In this document: positions 5,896 to 14,220 of the stretch, piece after piece
Position numbering within the stretch: the first letter of the stretch is position 1
Layout of the letters: the number at the start of each line of letters is the position of its first letter
Assembly: GCA_900557585.1 (NCBI GenBank)
Contig: USTJ01000002.1
Span: 1-16,820, forward strand
Length of the DNA: 16,820 nt
Source of the DNA: an uncultured Eubacteriales bacterium
GTDB lineage: Bacteria > Bacillota > Clostridia > Christensenellales > UBA1242
Reading direction: 5' to 3'
Position numbers and translations under genes: made by a program
Notes under the pieces: generated by a model
Databases searched by the model: none
What the model was told of the DNA's origin: nothing
Seen by the model: the letters and a program-made list of their open reading frames with translations, nothing else

Positions 5896-8800
5896 ATGAA
5901 AAAATCAATCAGAAACATTCTTTTTGTGTTGGCATTTGCTTTGCTTTTGCCATGCATGGTGGTTTTCACCGGTTGCAAACCGAAAGAAACAGGATTTTAT
6001 GTTGTTTTTGACAACGTGAAATTGACAAGCGCAAACAATTCAGTTTTTGTTGACATTGGCAATGCAAACGAAATTGAAGACAAAATTGAAGTTTATTCTG
6101 TTGTAAAGAAAAAGGCAGATAAACTTGTTGAAAAAGAAAATTATAGCGTTTCTTCAACAAAGCCAGAAACTGTGGACTATGGCGACACTTTCACCGTTAC
6201 AGTTTCATATAAAAAGTTTAAAGACTTTGTGATAAACGTGAACATAAACAAACTTAAAAATGAAGTTATATTATCTGCAACTTCAAAAACCTATAATGGA
6301 GAACCTTTCAAGGTTGAAGACCTAGGCGTTTTTGCAAATGTTAATGCTGGGCTTTTGGTTGAATGGTATTTGGGTGAAACCAAACTTGCTTCTGCGCCAG
6401 TGAATGCTGGAAAATATAGAGTTAAAATCCATATTGATTCAACAAAAAAATATGAAAAAGTTGATAAATTTTTTGATGTTGAAATTTTAAAGGCAGAGCC
6501 TGTTGTTGACTGGACTTTGGTTTCAGTTTCTGGAACACACCTTTCAACCGACAAAGTTTCAACAATTGTTCTTCCAAAAGGTTTTTCTTGGAAAAATCCA
6601 GACATGCTTCTTGGCGAAGGAACAAGCACTCATACAGTTGTTTATACCCCAGAAGACACAAACTATAAAGCAGTTGAAAAAGATTTTGAAATTTCTGCAA
6701 AACAAGCGTTCTTTCTTCCAACTCAAAAAGAACTTCGCTTTACTGGCGAAGCAATTGAACTCTGCGAAAGAACCCTTGTTGGTTTTGACGAAAACTTCAT
6801 GGAAATTAAAGATGGCGAAGACATTCCTCTTCAAACGAATGCAGGAACATATAAAGTGAAAATTGGAATCAAGGCGGGTGTTGATGCTTGCTGGTTCGAC
6901 GGCACAAGCGAAGACAAAGATTTTTCTTTCGTGATTTTGAAAAAACAAATCAAAGTTCCATATTACAAAACAAACTATGCATTGATGCCTCTTTCAGGCT
7001 CGCTTACTTTGACATGGGATAATATTGATGATAGATTCTGCTATTTGTCATATTATTCAGCAAGTGGCAACTCTATCACATTTGATAGCCCAGTTTTAAC
7101 ATCGGTTACATATCGTTTGAACGACAACTTTAACTGCGAGTGGGAAGATGGCACAACCGATGACAAGAATCAAAGCCTTGACATTCAAAGAGATGTTTTT
7201 GAACAAATCAAATACACTCCATTTGGCGAAGCGGAAAGAATCATTACAACCGAAGAACTCATGGAAATTAAAAATGTTTGCGTGGGCTCGGTTTTCGAAT
7301 TTGTGTTGAAAAACACTTCACATATTTTGAAGGTTGACGACAAAGTTGTTTCATCTGGAAGAGTTGTGGCACAAACAAATCTCCACAGACTTGACATTCG
7401 TGTTTATGAAAAAAATGATGACAGATTTTCAATTTTTGGGCGTGATATTCCAATTTATATGTACGCAACAAGCGTGAAAATTGATGGCAAAGAAGAATAT
7501 ATCGACTTGGTTGATAATGATTTTTATATCAATCTTAAAGAAAATCAAACAACAATCACTGTTGAACTTGCAAAAGAACTTGCAAATTTTGAACTTACAC
7601 TTGTGACATTTGATTCTGACGACAACTATAAATATATTCCATTTATTGGCCTTACAGTAACAGTTCAAGATGTTGATAAACTCAAAGGTTTTGTCATCAT
7701 GGAAAACAGCAGTGAAATGTCGGTTGTTGAAATCAATGTTATTGGTTTCACAAGAATTGACCATTTTGTTATAAACAGAGTTGGCGAAGGTTATGACTAT
7801 GAAAATGATGTTGATTTCACATTTGGTGACTATTCATATATTCCTGGAATAATAAATCGTTTTGAGGTTGTTTTAAAAGCGGGATATAAACATTTGACCG
7901 TTGAGTTTGTTGACAGAAAAGGAAACAAGTTCACAAGTTTTGCAAATCTTAATGATAAAGAATATTTCTATGTTTTGATTAAAGACGGCGACACAGTTTT
8001 GGAAAAAGCCGAAGTGATGTATGACTTTATTGGAGACTTCGCATATGCTGGGAAAGCAAACACATTGAAAGATAATCTTGATTATTTCGCAGTATACACT
8101 CAAGTTTCCGACCTTGCAAACCTTGAAGCAAATGTAAGGTCATATAAAAGCCAAGTTCAAATTGTTGTGAACAATAATCAACCAGTTTCATTTGACGAAT
8201 TTGGTCTTTATAAAGTTCCAATCAGTTTTACATATGTAGTTAAAGAAAACTTCACAGTAGCCTATGACACAACTCTTGTTGTGAACTATTCAAAGAAAGT
8301 TTCAGACTTTGCAGATAAATCAACAATCCCATACACTTCAATTTTCATGAAAACAGGAAGTGACATTTCTTGGGATTCAAACAATCGTGGCAATGGTTGT
8401 GGAATTGCAAACATTCGAGCATTTTTAACAAGTGGCAGATTTGTTCTTGACAATTTCACAGTGAAAGAGGGCTATACTTTAGAAAGCATTAATGTTGTTA
8501 TCACCAACGAATTGTTGTTCGGCTATAAAATTATTTTTAAAAATAACGGACAAGACGAAATTTGCTTTGTATATGAACCAGTTTCAGGCTCATATGACGG
8601 CGTTACAAGTTTTGAAAGAATTGTTGTCGAATCATATATCGGTGAAAAAGAAAAATATGAGATAGATGGCGACACAATTACAATCACAAATCTTGATGCA
8701 TTCAAGTTTGTGTCATTCTATCCAACAAACGATGAAATGATTTGCAAAATTACAAATGAAGAGGGAACTGTTGTATATGCGGATTGCCTTCAAAGTTTGA

Positions 8801-9309
8801 AACACTTTAATGTAACCTTTAAAACTGCTGGCACCTATCAAATGACAGTTTACGCAACAAATGGTGCGACAAAGAATTATACCCTTATTGTTTCGGGTGA
8901 CGACCTTGGAAAACCAATTGCAAAAGTTGTTGCAGGAACTGGTGAAAACCAAGTTAAACTTGAAGAGAGATTTGAAGACGAAGACTTTGTTGGGGATTTT
9001 GTGGTTGGTGGCGATGAAGACCAAACAATTTTCTTTGGATATTTTGGCAAAGCAATGCTTTCTGAAATCAAAACCGTGAAAAACAAAGAATATCTTGATG
9101 TTTCTGTTGAATCAATTTTGATTGCAAACATGACTGCTGACAAAGATGGAAAAATTGCTTTGAAAAATGGAACAAACACTCTTGAAGTGAAAGTTGATGA
9201 AAATGAGGTAAAATATGTTGAGTTTTATGTAATCATACGTGTTTACGGACAAACAATAAAAATCAGATGCATGATTTATCTTGCAGATTCGCCAGATGCT
9301 GGTGAATAA
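5896..9309 (+). CDS. Large secreted lipoprotein with MBG/Ig-like domains
   Basis: The 1137-residue protein begins with a clear lipoprotein signal: positive MKKSIRN, a hydrophobic core, and the lipobox FTGC with Cys27 as predicted lipidation site, so it should sit on the outer face of the membrane. The N-terminal third contains Ig-like beta domains: an MBG-type domain around residues 120-202 (KTYNGEPF, then NAGKYRVKI), a segment ending YTPEDTNYKAVEKDFEI (about 203-272), one with the pattern RFTGEAIEL...GF...NAGTYKVKI...DGTSEDKDF (about 272-355), and a worn copy with CEWEDGTTDDK. The rest (about 430-1137) is beta-rich and acidic, with no domain I recognise. AGGAGGGG precedes the ATG. Likely roles are adhesion, polymer binding or cell-surface structure; there are no visible catalytic motifs, sortase signals or SLH domains. 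It is a single-gene unit with its own promoter and terminator, divergent from the transferase. Confidence 0.88.
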   Translation: MKKSIRNILFVLAFALLLPCMVVFTGCKPKETGFYVVFDNVKLTSANNSVFVDIGNANEIEDKIEVYSVVKKKADKLVEKENYSVSSTKPETVDYGDTFTVTVSYKKFKDFVINVNINKLKNEVILSATSKTYNGEPFKVEDLGVFANVNAGLLVEWYLGETKLASAPVNAGKYRVKIHIDSTKKYEKVDKFFDVEILKAEPVVDWTLVSVSGTHLSTDKVSTIVLPKGFSWKNPDMLLGEGTSTHTVVYTPEDTNYKAVEKDFEISAKQAFFLPTQKELRFTGEAIELCERTLVGFDENFMEIKDGEDIPLQTNAGTYKVKIGIKAGVDACWFDGTSEDKDFSFVILKKQIKVPYYKTNYALMPLSGSLTLTWDNIDDRFCYLSYYSASGNSITFDSPVLTSVTYRLNDNFNCEWEDGTTDDKNQSLDIQRDVFEQIKYTPFGEAERIITTEELMEIKNVCVGSVFEFVLKNTSHILKVDDKVVSSGRVVAQTNLHRLDIRVYEKNDDRFSIFGRDIPIYMYATSVKIDGKEEYIDLVDNDFYINLKENQTTITVELAKELANFELTLVTFDSDDNYKYIPFIGLTVTVQDVDKLKGFVIMENSSEMSVVEINVIGFTRIDHFVINRVGEGYDYENDVDFTFGDYSYIPGIINRFEVVLKAGYKHLTVEFVDRKGNKFTSFANLNDKEYFYVLIKDGDTVLEKAEVMYDFIGDFAYAGKANTLKDNLDYFAVYTQVSDLANLEANVRSYKSQVQIVVNNNQPVSFDEFGLYKVPISFTYVVKENFTVAYDTTLVVNYSKKVSDFADKSTIPYTSIFMKTGSDISWDSNNRGNGCGIANIRAFLTSGRFVLDNFTVKEGYTLESINVVITNELLFGYKIIFKNNGQDEICFVYEPVSGSYDGVTSFERIVVESYIGEKEKYEIDGDTITITNLDAFKFVSFYPTNDEMICKITNEEGTVVYADCLQSLKHFNVTFKTAGTYQMTVYATNGATKNYTLIVSGDDLGKPIAKVVAGTGENQVKLEERFEDEDFVGDFVVGGDEDQTIFFGYFGKAMLSEIKTVKNKEYLDVSVESILIANMTADKDGKIALKNGTNTLEVKVDENEVKYVEFYVIIRVYGQTIKIRCMIYLADSPDAGE

Positions 9310-9314
9310 AATGA

Positions 9315-9344
9315 AATTGGCGGGGAAACCTGCCAATTTTTTTA
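9315..9344 (+). terminator. Intrinsic terminator of the lipoprotein gene
   Basis: AATTGGCGGG (9315-9324) pairs with CCTGCCAATT (9329-9338) around a GAAA tetraloop, with one G·U pair, followed by a T run. It starts six bases after the stop codon. Confidence 0.92.
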
Positions 9345-9358
9345 TGCCAATTTTTTTA
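9331..9358 (+). repeat. 14-bp tandem duplication of the terminator tail
   Basis: The 14-mer TGCCAATTTTTTTA occurs at 9331-9344 and again, exactly, at 9345-9358. The second copy repeats the 3' arm and T run of the terminator without a matching 5' arm, suggesting a local slippage duplication. Confidence 0.9.
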
Positions 9359-9555
9359 TTTTTTTGATTTATTGTGGTTTGTATTGTTTTGATGTTGGAC
9401 TATTTATATTTGCATTTTTTGTTTATTATGGAGATAAATACAAATTAAATTTTTAAAATAGTGTTTAAAACATCCTTTGGTTTAAAGAAAAAATGGCGCA
9501 AGTGACTGCGGGTGGGTGGTGCGTTTTGGTGTGTTATTGACTAAAAAAGTCGCTC
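9359..9555. other. AT-rich intergenic stretch without a gene
   Basis: The stretch is mostly A and T, with three TTTAAA-containing segments between 9451 and 9486, then a short G-rich part (9494-9535). Reading frames here are short and have no ribosome binding site. No RNA gene or repeat was recognised. Confidence 0.6.
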
Positions 9556-9584
9556 TTGAAAAAGTTGTTTTGTTGGTGTATAAT
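9556..9584 (+). promoter_or_regulatory. Sigma-A promoter for the DUF3800 gene
   Basis: TTGAAA (9556-9561), a 17-nt spacer and a perfect TATAAT (9579-9584), 15 bp upstream of the start codon. Confidence 0.78.
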
Positions 9585-9599
9585 ATTTGTGAGGGAATT

Positions 9600-10418
9600 A
9601 TGGATTATTTTTTATATGTTGATGACACTGCTTTTCAAAAAACAGGAAAGTCGAACACACTTCAAGATGAAATTGTTTCAATGGTTGGGGCACTTGTTGC
9701 GGTTCCAAACATTTTAATGCTTAATGATGAAATTGTGAAAATTAAACAAGATTTGAAAAATAAATATGACAAAAACGAGTTTCATTTCACCGATATGTTC
9801 AACCGTACAAATGGGTTTGAAAAATTAGAGTCGCTTGATTCGCTTGCATATATGGGTGCGTTTTCATTTTTGGTTTCAGAGTTTGAAATTCCAATCATAA
9901 CTCAAACAATAACAAAGCCTTTGCTTGCAAAACAAAAAGAGTTGTTTGAAATTTATGACAAAATCATTGAACTGAATGGTTTTTCAACCAAAGACATGAA
10001 AAGGTTTGAAGAATATGGTTTGTTTTTGAACATTTCACTTGCAACAAAGTTTTTGAAAGAAGATGACGAAAACGACCAAATTGTTGCGGTTGTTTGTGAT
10101 GAAGGAATCATGAAAAACGGTGCCGATGTCAAACTTAAAGGTCTTCTTGGCTATGATTTGCCAATATATTTCAGATCATCTGAAAATGAAAACATTTTGC
10201 AACTTGCCGATTTTTGTGCTTGGGGGCTTTCAAGAACAAAACAGACTATTTGCAAAAGCCAAAAAACGAAAATGAAGCCTTTTGAACAATGCGTCATGGA
10301 AATCATGGAGCCAATTGTTCCAAACTTTGTGAACATTGACAGTGTTTCAACAAATGTTGAAAACGGCATTGTGATTGATGACGAAATGAAAAAGATAGAA
10401 GAAGAGAAAAAACAATAG
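9600..10418 (+). CDS. DUF3800 domain protein
   Basis: The 272-residue protein carries the two ends that mark DUF3800: an N-terminal YFLYVDDTA (residues 3-11, matching the usual YIDESG-like motif) and a C-terminal ILQLADFCAWGLSR (about residues 199-212, matching the family's LQLADF.AG motif). Between them is a long helical region and a VVCDEG strand that probably carries another acidic residue. DUF3800 is thought to have an RNase H-like fold with conserved acidic residues, and occurs in phages, mobile elements and some defence loci, but its activity has not been settled. The ATG at 9600 is selected by GAGGG 4 nt upstream and by the promoter at 9556-9584, which rules out an in-frame upstream start at 9516. 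The last 20 or so residues are highly charged (DDEMKKIEEEKKQ). No partner gene is visible. Confidence 0.82.
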   Translation: MDYFLYVDDTAFQKTGKSNTLQDEIVSMVGALVAVPNILMLNDEIVKIKQDLKNKYDKNEFHFTDMFNRTNGFEKLESLDSLAYMGAFSFLVSEFEIPIITQTITKPLLAKQKELFEIYDKIIELNGFSTKDMKRFEEYGLFLNISLATKFLKEDDENDQIVAVVCDEGIMKNGADVKLKGLLGYDLPIYFRSSENENILQLADFCAWGLSRTKQTICKSQKTKMKPFEQCVMEIMEPIVPNFVNIDSVSTNVENGIVIDDEMKKIEEEKKQ

Positions 10419-10422
10419 AAAA

Positions 10423-10446
10423 GACCACCAAATCGGTGGCCTTTTT
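10423..10446. terminator. Bidirectional intrinsic terminator
   Basis: GACCACC (10423-10429) and GGTGGCC (10435-10441) form a stem with one A·C mismatch (a G·U pair on the - strand) and a five-base loop, followed by TTTTT. It lies between the convergent DUF3800 and HAD genes. Confidence 0.85.
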
Positions 10447-10448
10447 GT

Positions 10449-11292
10449 TTAAACAGAAGAGTTTTTCTTTTGCTTTTGATTGATTTTTTTGAGTATGTCT
10501 TTGTGGAAAATTGTTTCAACAATTTCTTGAATAATGGTTTCAAGTTCGCTTCCGTCAGAATAGTCGGCTTTGGCAATATAGTCAACTCGGTTTTGGTTGA
10601 TGAGAGTTTTATAATAGTCTGGCAAATTGTCTGCGTCGTACACACCAATTGAATATCCTTTCTTTGAACGAAGCAGTTTCATTGACGGAATATCGGTTTC
10701 GCTGTCGCCAATATAAATAATGTTTTCAAATGGGATTCGGCGTTCTTCGTGTGACATATAGCCGTTCACGCTGGCGTCAATTGGTGAAAAAATGCCTTTG
10801 TTGATTCGGAAAAGAAATTGGGTTTTGTTTGTATAGTTCAGTTCAAGTGCTGGCCAAAAAGCCTCGCCTTTTTCATCATAGCAATAACTGCAAGCATAAA
10901 TTTCTTTAAAGTATTTTGAAAGCGTTGTTCCCTCTACAATTTCTTTCATTCCAGAAGAAATGATATAGTGTTCAATTTCAACACCTTTTTGCTCGCCAAA
11001 TTTGTTGATGCGGTCAAACCATGTGTCAAGACCTGCATAATATTCAATGTCTTTTCCGCACGATTGGAAAAATTCGCGGGTTGGGGCAATGCCTTTTTCT
11101 TTGCATTCTTTTAAAACCATATAAAGATATGACATGATATTGTTTGCTTCGTGGTCTTTTGAAAATTGCGCGCATTCTGCCCAAAAGTCGTTAATGTTCA
11201 TGTTCAGCTCAAATCAAGCCATAGCCTTGCATGTCGCTTTGCGAAAGGGTGCGGTCGAAATCATAACAAATTGCAACTTTAATTTTTTCCAT
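10449..11292 (-). pseudogene. HAD-family hydrolase gene split by a frameshift
   Basis: Two frames on the - strand together make one HAD-family phosphatase-like protein of about 277 residues. The first part starts at ATG 11292 with AAGGAG six bases upstream and a good promoter, and encodes 27 residues including motif I, CYDFDRTLS, with the nucleophilic Asp; it then meets TGA at 11211-11209. The remainder continues in another frame from about 11210 to TAA at 10449 and contains motif II (YIISSG), a motif III Lys (TNKTQF) and motif IV (YIGDSETDIP). Joining the frames by skipping one base after the Ile codon gives GLI-ELNMNINDFW; clostridial relatives, as I recall them, have a proline after the Ile, so a 2-base deletion fits best. 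A 250-residue product could start at ATG 11201 but would lack the catalytic Asp. It may be a real mutation, a sequencing error or, less likely, recoding. Substrate unknown. Confidence 0.8.
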
Positions 11293-11310
11293 TTTGTTCT
11301 CCTTGGTTTT

Positions 11311-11340
11311 ATTTTATCACAAAAATATTGACTCTGTCAA
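11311..11340 (-). promoter_or_regulatory. Promoter of the HAD gene
   Basis: Read on the - strand: a perfect TTGACA (11340-11335), an 18-nt spacer, and TAAAAT (11316-11311), 18 bp upstream of the ATG at 11292. The intact promoter and ribosome binding site suggest the gene was disabled recently or is still used. Confidence 0.65.
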
Positions 11341-11342
11341 TA
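11326..11342. promoter_or_regulatory. Palindrome over the HAD gene -35 box, possible operator
   Basis: TATTGAC (11326-11332) and GTCAATA (11336-11342) form a perfect 7-bp inverted repeat around TCT. It covers the TTGACA -35 box of the HAD gene, a position where a dimeric repressor would block transcription. Confidence 0.45.
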
Positions 11343-11383
11343 ATGGCGAAATTTGGCAATATTTCAAAAAGTTCTAAATATGA

Positions 11384-11412
11384 TTGCAAACCGCCCGAAA
11401 GTTTGTTATAAT
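11384..11412 (+). promoter_or_regulatory. Sigma-A promoter for the 375-residue protein gene
   Basis: TTGCAA (11384-11389), a 17-nt spacer and a perfect TATAAT (11407-11412), 21 bp upstream of the start codon. Confidence 0.75.
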
Positions 11413-11433
11413 CGCACAATACGAGGACGAAAA

Positions 11434-12561
11434 ATGATAATTTATAAACAAATGCTTGAAGAAGCCAAGAAAGAAACCAATATTGTTGATAAAACTGCAA
11501 TTTTAACCGCGTGTTTGAATGTTTTGAAAAATGAAAATCCAAAACTTTCAATTTCCGACCGAAATGAGATTTTTGAATATGCTTTTGAAGAACTCAAACC
11601 GCTTGAAAAACAAATTGAAAACGCAAAAACCTATAAAGAGCGTGACAGCATTTTTGCTCTTTGCGATAAACTTTTGTCGCTTATCATGCTTTCAAAAAGC
11701 GCAAATGAAAACACTGCACAAACACTTATCAGCCTTCTTGAATGTGTGAATAAATATCGTGTTTTGGAAAATGCAATTGATGAGATGTTTGCAAAAGACA
11801 AAATTGGCGAAAACGATGTTAAAAAAGTTCTTGAAAAAGCAACTGAAACCAAAGAAACCTATGAAAAAGGGCGACTTTTTGCTGGTCTTATGCACTATGA
11901 AAAAATGTATGACAAAATTTCAGACGAAGGCAAAAATTTGATTGTGAAGTTTTTGAACAAAGAAACCTTAGAGGGTGTTTTGGCGTTTGATAAACTTGAT
12001 GAAGATGGAAAGTATAATCTTGAAATTTTGTGTGACCTTTTAAGACTTTACTATAATAAAGACACGGTTCGCATTTTGAAAACTGCCGAACAAATTGAAA
12101 GTCCAGCAATTGCGTTCTATTCTGCTGATTCGCTTTTGGAACTTGATGAAGTGCCCGACAAAAAAACAATTTCATATCTTGCAAAAAATATTGTTTATGC
12201 ATGTTTGATTCATGATTCTCTTGAAAAGAATGGGCTGATTGAAATGTTCCCAAAAGAACTTGATGACGAGGTTTATCTTGCAAAAAGCGACCTTGTGCAT
12301 TGGCTTTGCTATCCAACCGAACTTGGAAAAGAACCAGATGAAATTGAATTTTTGGGAAAAGCAAAAAAGCACAAAGAAGTTTTCCATGTTTTCAAATATA
12401 AGTCAAACAGCGACAAACTTCCAGAAGAAAAACACAACATTTGGCTTGTTGGTTGGAGTGGAAGTGAGGGTGGAACTTTCAGCGATTTTGATTTGCTTTC
12501 AGATTTTGAAAAGAAAACCGAAGAAAAAACTTTCAAAAACATTGTGAAAAAATGTTTATAA
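11434..12561 (+). CDS. Helical protein of unknown function
   Basis: I do not recognise this 375-residue protein. The first 300 residues are almost entirely predicted helix, rich in Lys, Glu and Leu, with a repeated helix-pair rhythm (for example CDLLRLYYNKDTVRILKTAE and ADSLLELDEVPDKKTISYLA) that suggests a TPR- or HEAT-like solenoid. The last 80 or so residues differ: WLCYPTELGKEPDEIEFLGK, then a beta-like VFHVFKYKS segment, then WLVGWSGSEGGTFSDFDLLS, which looks like a small separate domain and is the best region for a family search. There is no signal peptide or membrane segment, so it is probably cytoplasmic. The ATG at 11434 is chosen because GAGGA lies 6 nt upstream and the promoter TATAAT ends at 11412, which excludes the earlier in-frame start at 11353. 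It stands alone between two convergent or divergent neighbours. Confidence 0.85.
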   Translation: MIIYKQMLEEAKKETNIVDKTAILTACLNVLKNENPKLSISDRNEIFEYAFEELKPLEKQIENAKTYKERDSIFALCDKLLSLIMLSKSANENTAQTLISLLECVNKYRVLENAIDEMFAKDKIGENDVKKVLEKATETKETYEKGRLFAGLMHYEKMYDKISDEGKNLIVKFLNKETLEGVLAFDKLDEDGKYNLEILCDLLRLYYNKDTVRILKTAEQIESPAIAFYSADSLLELDEVPDKKTISYLAKNIVYACLIHDSLEKNGLIEMFPKELDDEVYLAKSDLVHWLCYPTELGKEPDEIEFLGKAKKHKEVFHVFKYKSNSDKLPEEKHNIWLVGWSGSEGGTFSDFDLLSDFEKKTEEKTFKNIVKKCL

Positions 12562-12590
12562 AAAAAGACCAAATTTTGGTCTTTTTCTTT
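12562..12590. terminator. Bidirectional intrinsic terminator
   Basis: AAAAAGACCAAA (12562-12573) and TTTGGTCTTTTT (12575-12586) are a near-continuous palindrome, functional with a small loop formed from the central A/T bases. A/T runs on both sides let it serve the 375-residue protein gene (+) and the convergent pyrG (-). Confidence 0.88.
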
Positions 12591-12597
12591 TTCAAAT

Positions 12598-14205
12598 TTA
12601 TTTGTTTTCTTTCCTTTCTTTTGCAGATTTGACAAACGCAATAAAAAGTGGGTGTGGCTTGGTTGGTCTGCTTTTGAGTTCTGGATGGAACTGAACCCCA
12701 AGAAAGAATGGGTGAGAAGGAATTTCAATTGTTTCAACAATGTTTCTGTTTTTCTCAATGCCAGAAACAACAAGTCCGTTTTTCAACAAAACATCTTTAT
12801 AGTCGTTGTTAAATTCATAACGGTGGCGGTGTCTTTCGCTTGCAGTTTCACTTTTATATGCGTTTTTCATGATTGTGCCGTCTTTAATTGTGCAGGTGTA
12901 TGCCCCAAGACGCATTGTTCCTCCCTTGATTTTTCCTTTTTGGTCGGGCATAAGGTCAATCACGCAGTTCTCGCCGTTTTCATCAAACTCGCGTGAGGTT
13001 GCATTTTTAATGTTTGCAACATTTCTTGCAAATTCAATAACTGCAATTTGCATTCCAAGACAAATTCCAAAATATGGGACATTGTGTGTTCTTGCATATT
13101 TGCATGCAAGGATTTTTCCCTCAATTCCGCGCATTCCAAACCCACCAGGAACCAAGATTGCGTCGGCAAAAGAAAGCAATTGTTCGGCTTTTTCGTCGCT
13201 TGTGATATCTTCACTTTCAACAAATTCAAGTTTTGTGAAAACACCATTTTCATAGCCGGCATGTTTAAGTGCTTCAACAATTGAAATATACGAGTCGCGA
13301 AGTTTGCAATATTTTCCAACGATTGCAATTTTAACTTCTCCTTTGCGATTTTTTTGTTTTTCAATCATTTTGTCCCACTCGCTGAAATCAATTGGGGTTT
13401 CAGGAAGCGAAAGTTCGCGAAGAACAACACTATCAAGTTTTTCGTTAAACAAAAATCTTGGGCAACTGTAAATGTCGGGAAGGGTGATGTCGTTTATAAC
13501 GCAGTCGGTTTTCACATTGCAGAACATTGCAATTTTTGAAAGGAGCGACTTGTCAACCTCTGTGTCCGAACGAGCAATGATAATGTTTGGGCGAATGCCA
13601 AGGCTTTGAAGTTCTTTCACCGAATGTTGGGTTGGCTTGCTTTTATATTCGTCACTGCCAGTGATAAATGGCACAAGGCATACATGAATAAACAAACAAT
13701 TTTCAAGTCCAACTTCAAGCGAAAATTGGCGAATGCTTTCAATGAATGGTTGGCTTTCAATGTCGCCAATTGTTCCACCAATTTCGGTGATTAAAATGTC
13801 GGGCTGGTTCGCCGAAACATTGTCTTTGATAAAGTTTTTAATTTCGTTAGTAATGTGGGGGATAATTTGAACGGTTTTTCCAAGATAGTCGCCATTTCTT
13901 TCTTTGTTTAAAACTCTCCAATAAACCCCACCACTTGTAATGTTAGAGTGGCAGTTTAAACTAATGTCAATGAAACGCTCATAGTGTCCAAGGTCAAGGT
14001 CGGTTTCGGTTCCGTCATCGGTAACGAAAACCTCGCCATGTTCTTGTGGGTTCATGGTTCCGGGGTCAATGTTAAGATATGGGTCGAACTTTTCAACAAA
14101 AACCTTGTAACCCCTCATTTTAAGCAGTCTGCCAAGGCTTGCAGCAACAATTCCTTTTCCAAGCCCAGACACAACACCGCCAGTAACGAAAATATATTTT
14201 GTCAT
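12598..14205 (-). CDS. pyrG: CTP synthase
   Basis: The 535-residue protein has the usual length and full domain order of CTP synthase, which makes CTP from UTP, ATP and glutamine, the last step of de novo pyrimidine nucleotide synthesis in the cytoplasm. The N-terminal amidoligase domain shows the P-loop GGVVSGLGKG (residues 9-18), KFDPYLNIDPGTMNP and DDGTETDLDLGHYERF. The C-terminal glutamine amidotransferase domain has VPGGFGMRGIEGK, the nucleophile Cys382 in GICLGMQ, and QFHPELKSRP with the catalytic His and Glu. The ATG at 14205 follows AAGGAG at a good distance; an in-frame ATG at 14286 lies before the leader hairpin and has no ribosome binding site. No residue expected for activity appears to be missing. 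It is a single-gene unit preceded by a terminator-like hairpin, suggesting attenuation. Confidence 0.97.
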   Translation of the reverse strand: MTKYIFVTGGVVSGLGKGIVAASLGRLLKMRGYKVFVEKFDPYLNIDPGTMNPQEHGEVFVTDDGTETDLDLGHYERFIDISLNCHSNITSGGVYWRVLNKERNGDYLGKTVQIIPHITNEIKNFIKDNVSANQPDILITEIGGTIGDIESQPFIESIRQFSLEVGLENCLFIHVCLVPFITGSDEYKSKPTQHSVKELQSLGIRPNIIIARSDTEVDKSLLSKIAMFCNVKTDCVINDITLPDIYSCPRFLFNEKLDSVVLRELSLPETPIDFSEWDKMIEKQKNRKGEVKIAIVGKYCKLRDSYISIVEALKHAGYENGVFTKLEFVESEDITSDEKAEQLLSFADAILVPGGFGMRGIEGKILACKYARTHNVPYFGICLGMQIAVIEFARNVANIKNATSREFDENGENCVIDLMPDQKGKIKGGTMRLGAYTCTIKDGTIMKNAYKSETASERHRHRYEFNNDYKDVLLKNGLVVSGIEKNRNIVETIEIPSHPFFLGVQFHPELKSRPTKPHPLFIAFVKSAKERKENK

Positions 14206-14220
14206 GTTTTTTCTCCTTAT

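Noticed and set aside
5763..6011. 82-codon frame overlapping the lipoprotein signal peptide region
   Set aside because: Crosses the lipoprotein promoter and start in another frame, with no ribosome binding site; a shadow of the real gene.
9493..9540. Small peptide starting MAQVTAGGW
   Set aside because: 15 codons, no ribosome binding site, and it lies upstream of the DUF3800 promoter; probably chance.
11199..11216. Programmed +1 frameshift like prfB
   Set aside because: The ATT-TGA-G junction is similar in form, but there is no Shine-Dalgarno stimulator a few bases upstream, and a 2-base deletion of a proline codon explains the sequence better. Kept only as a minor alternative.
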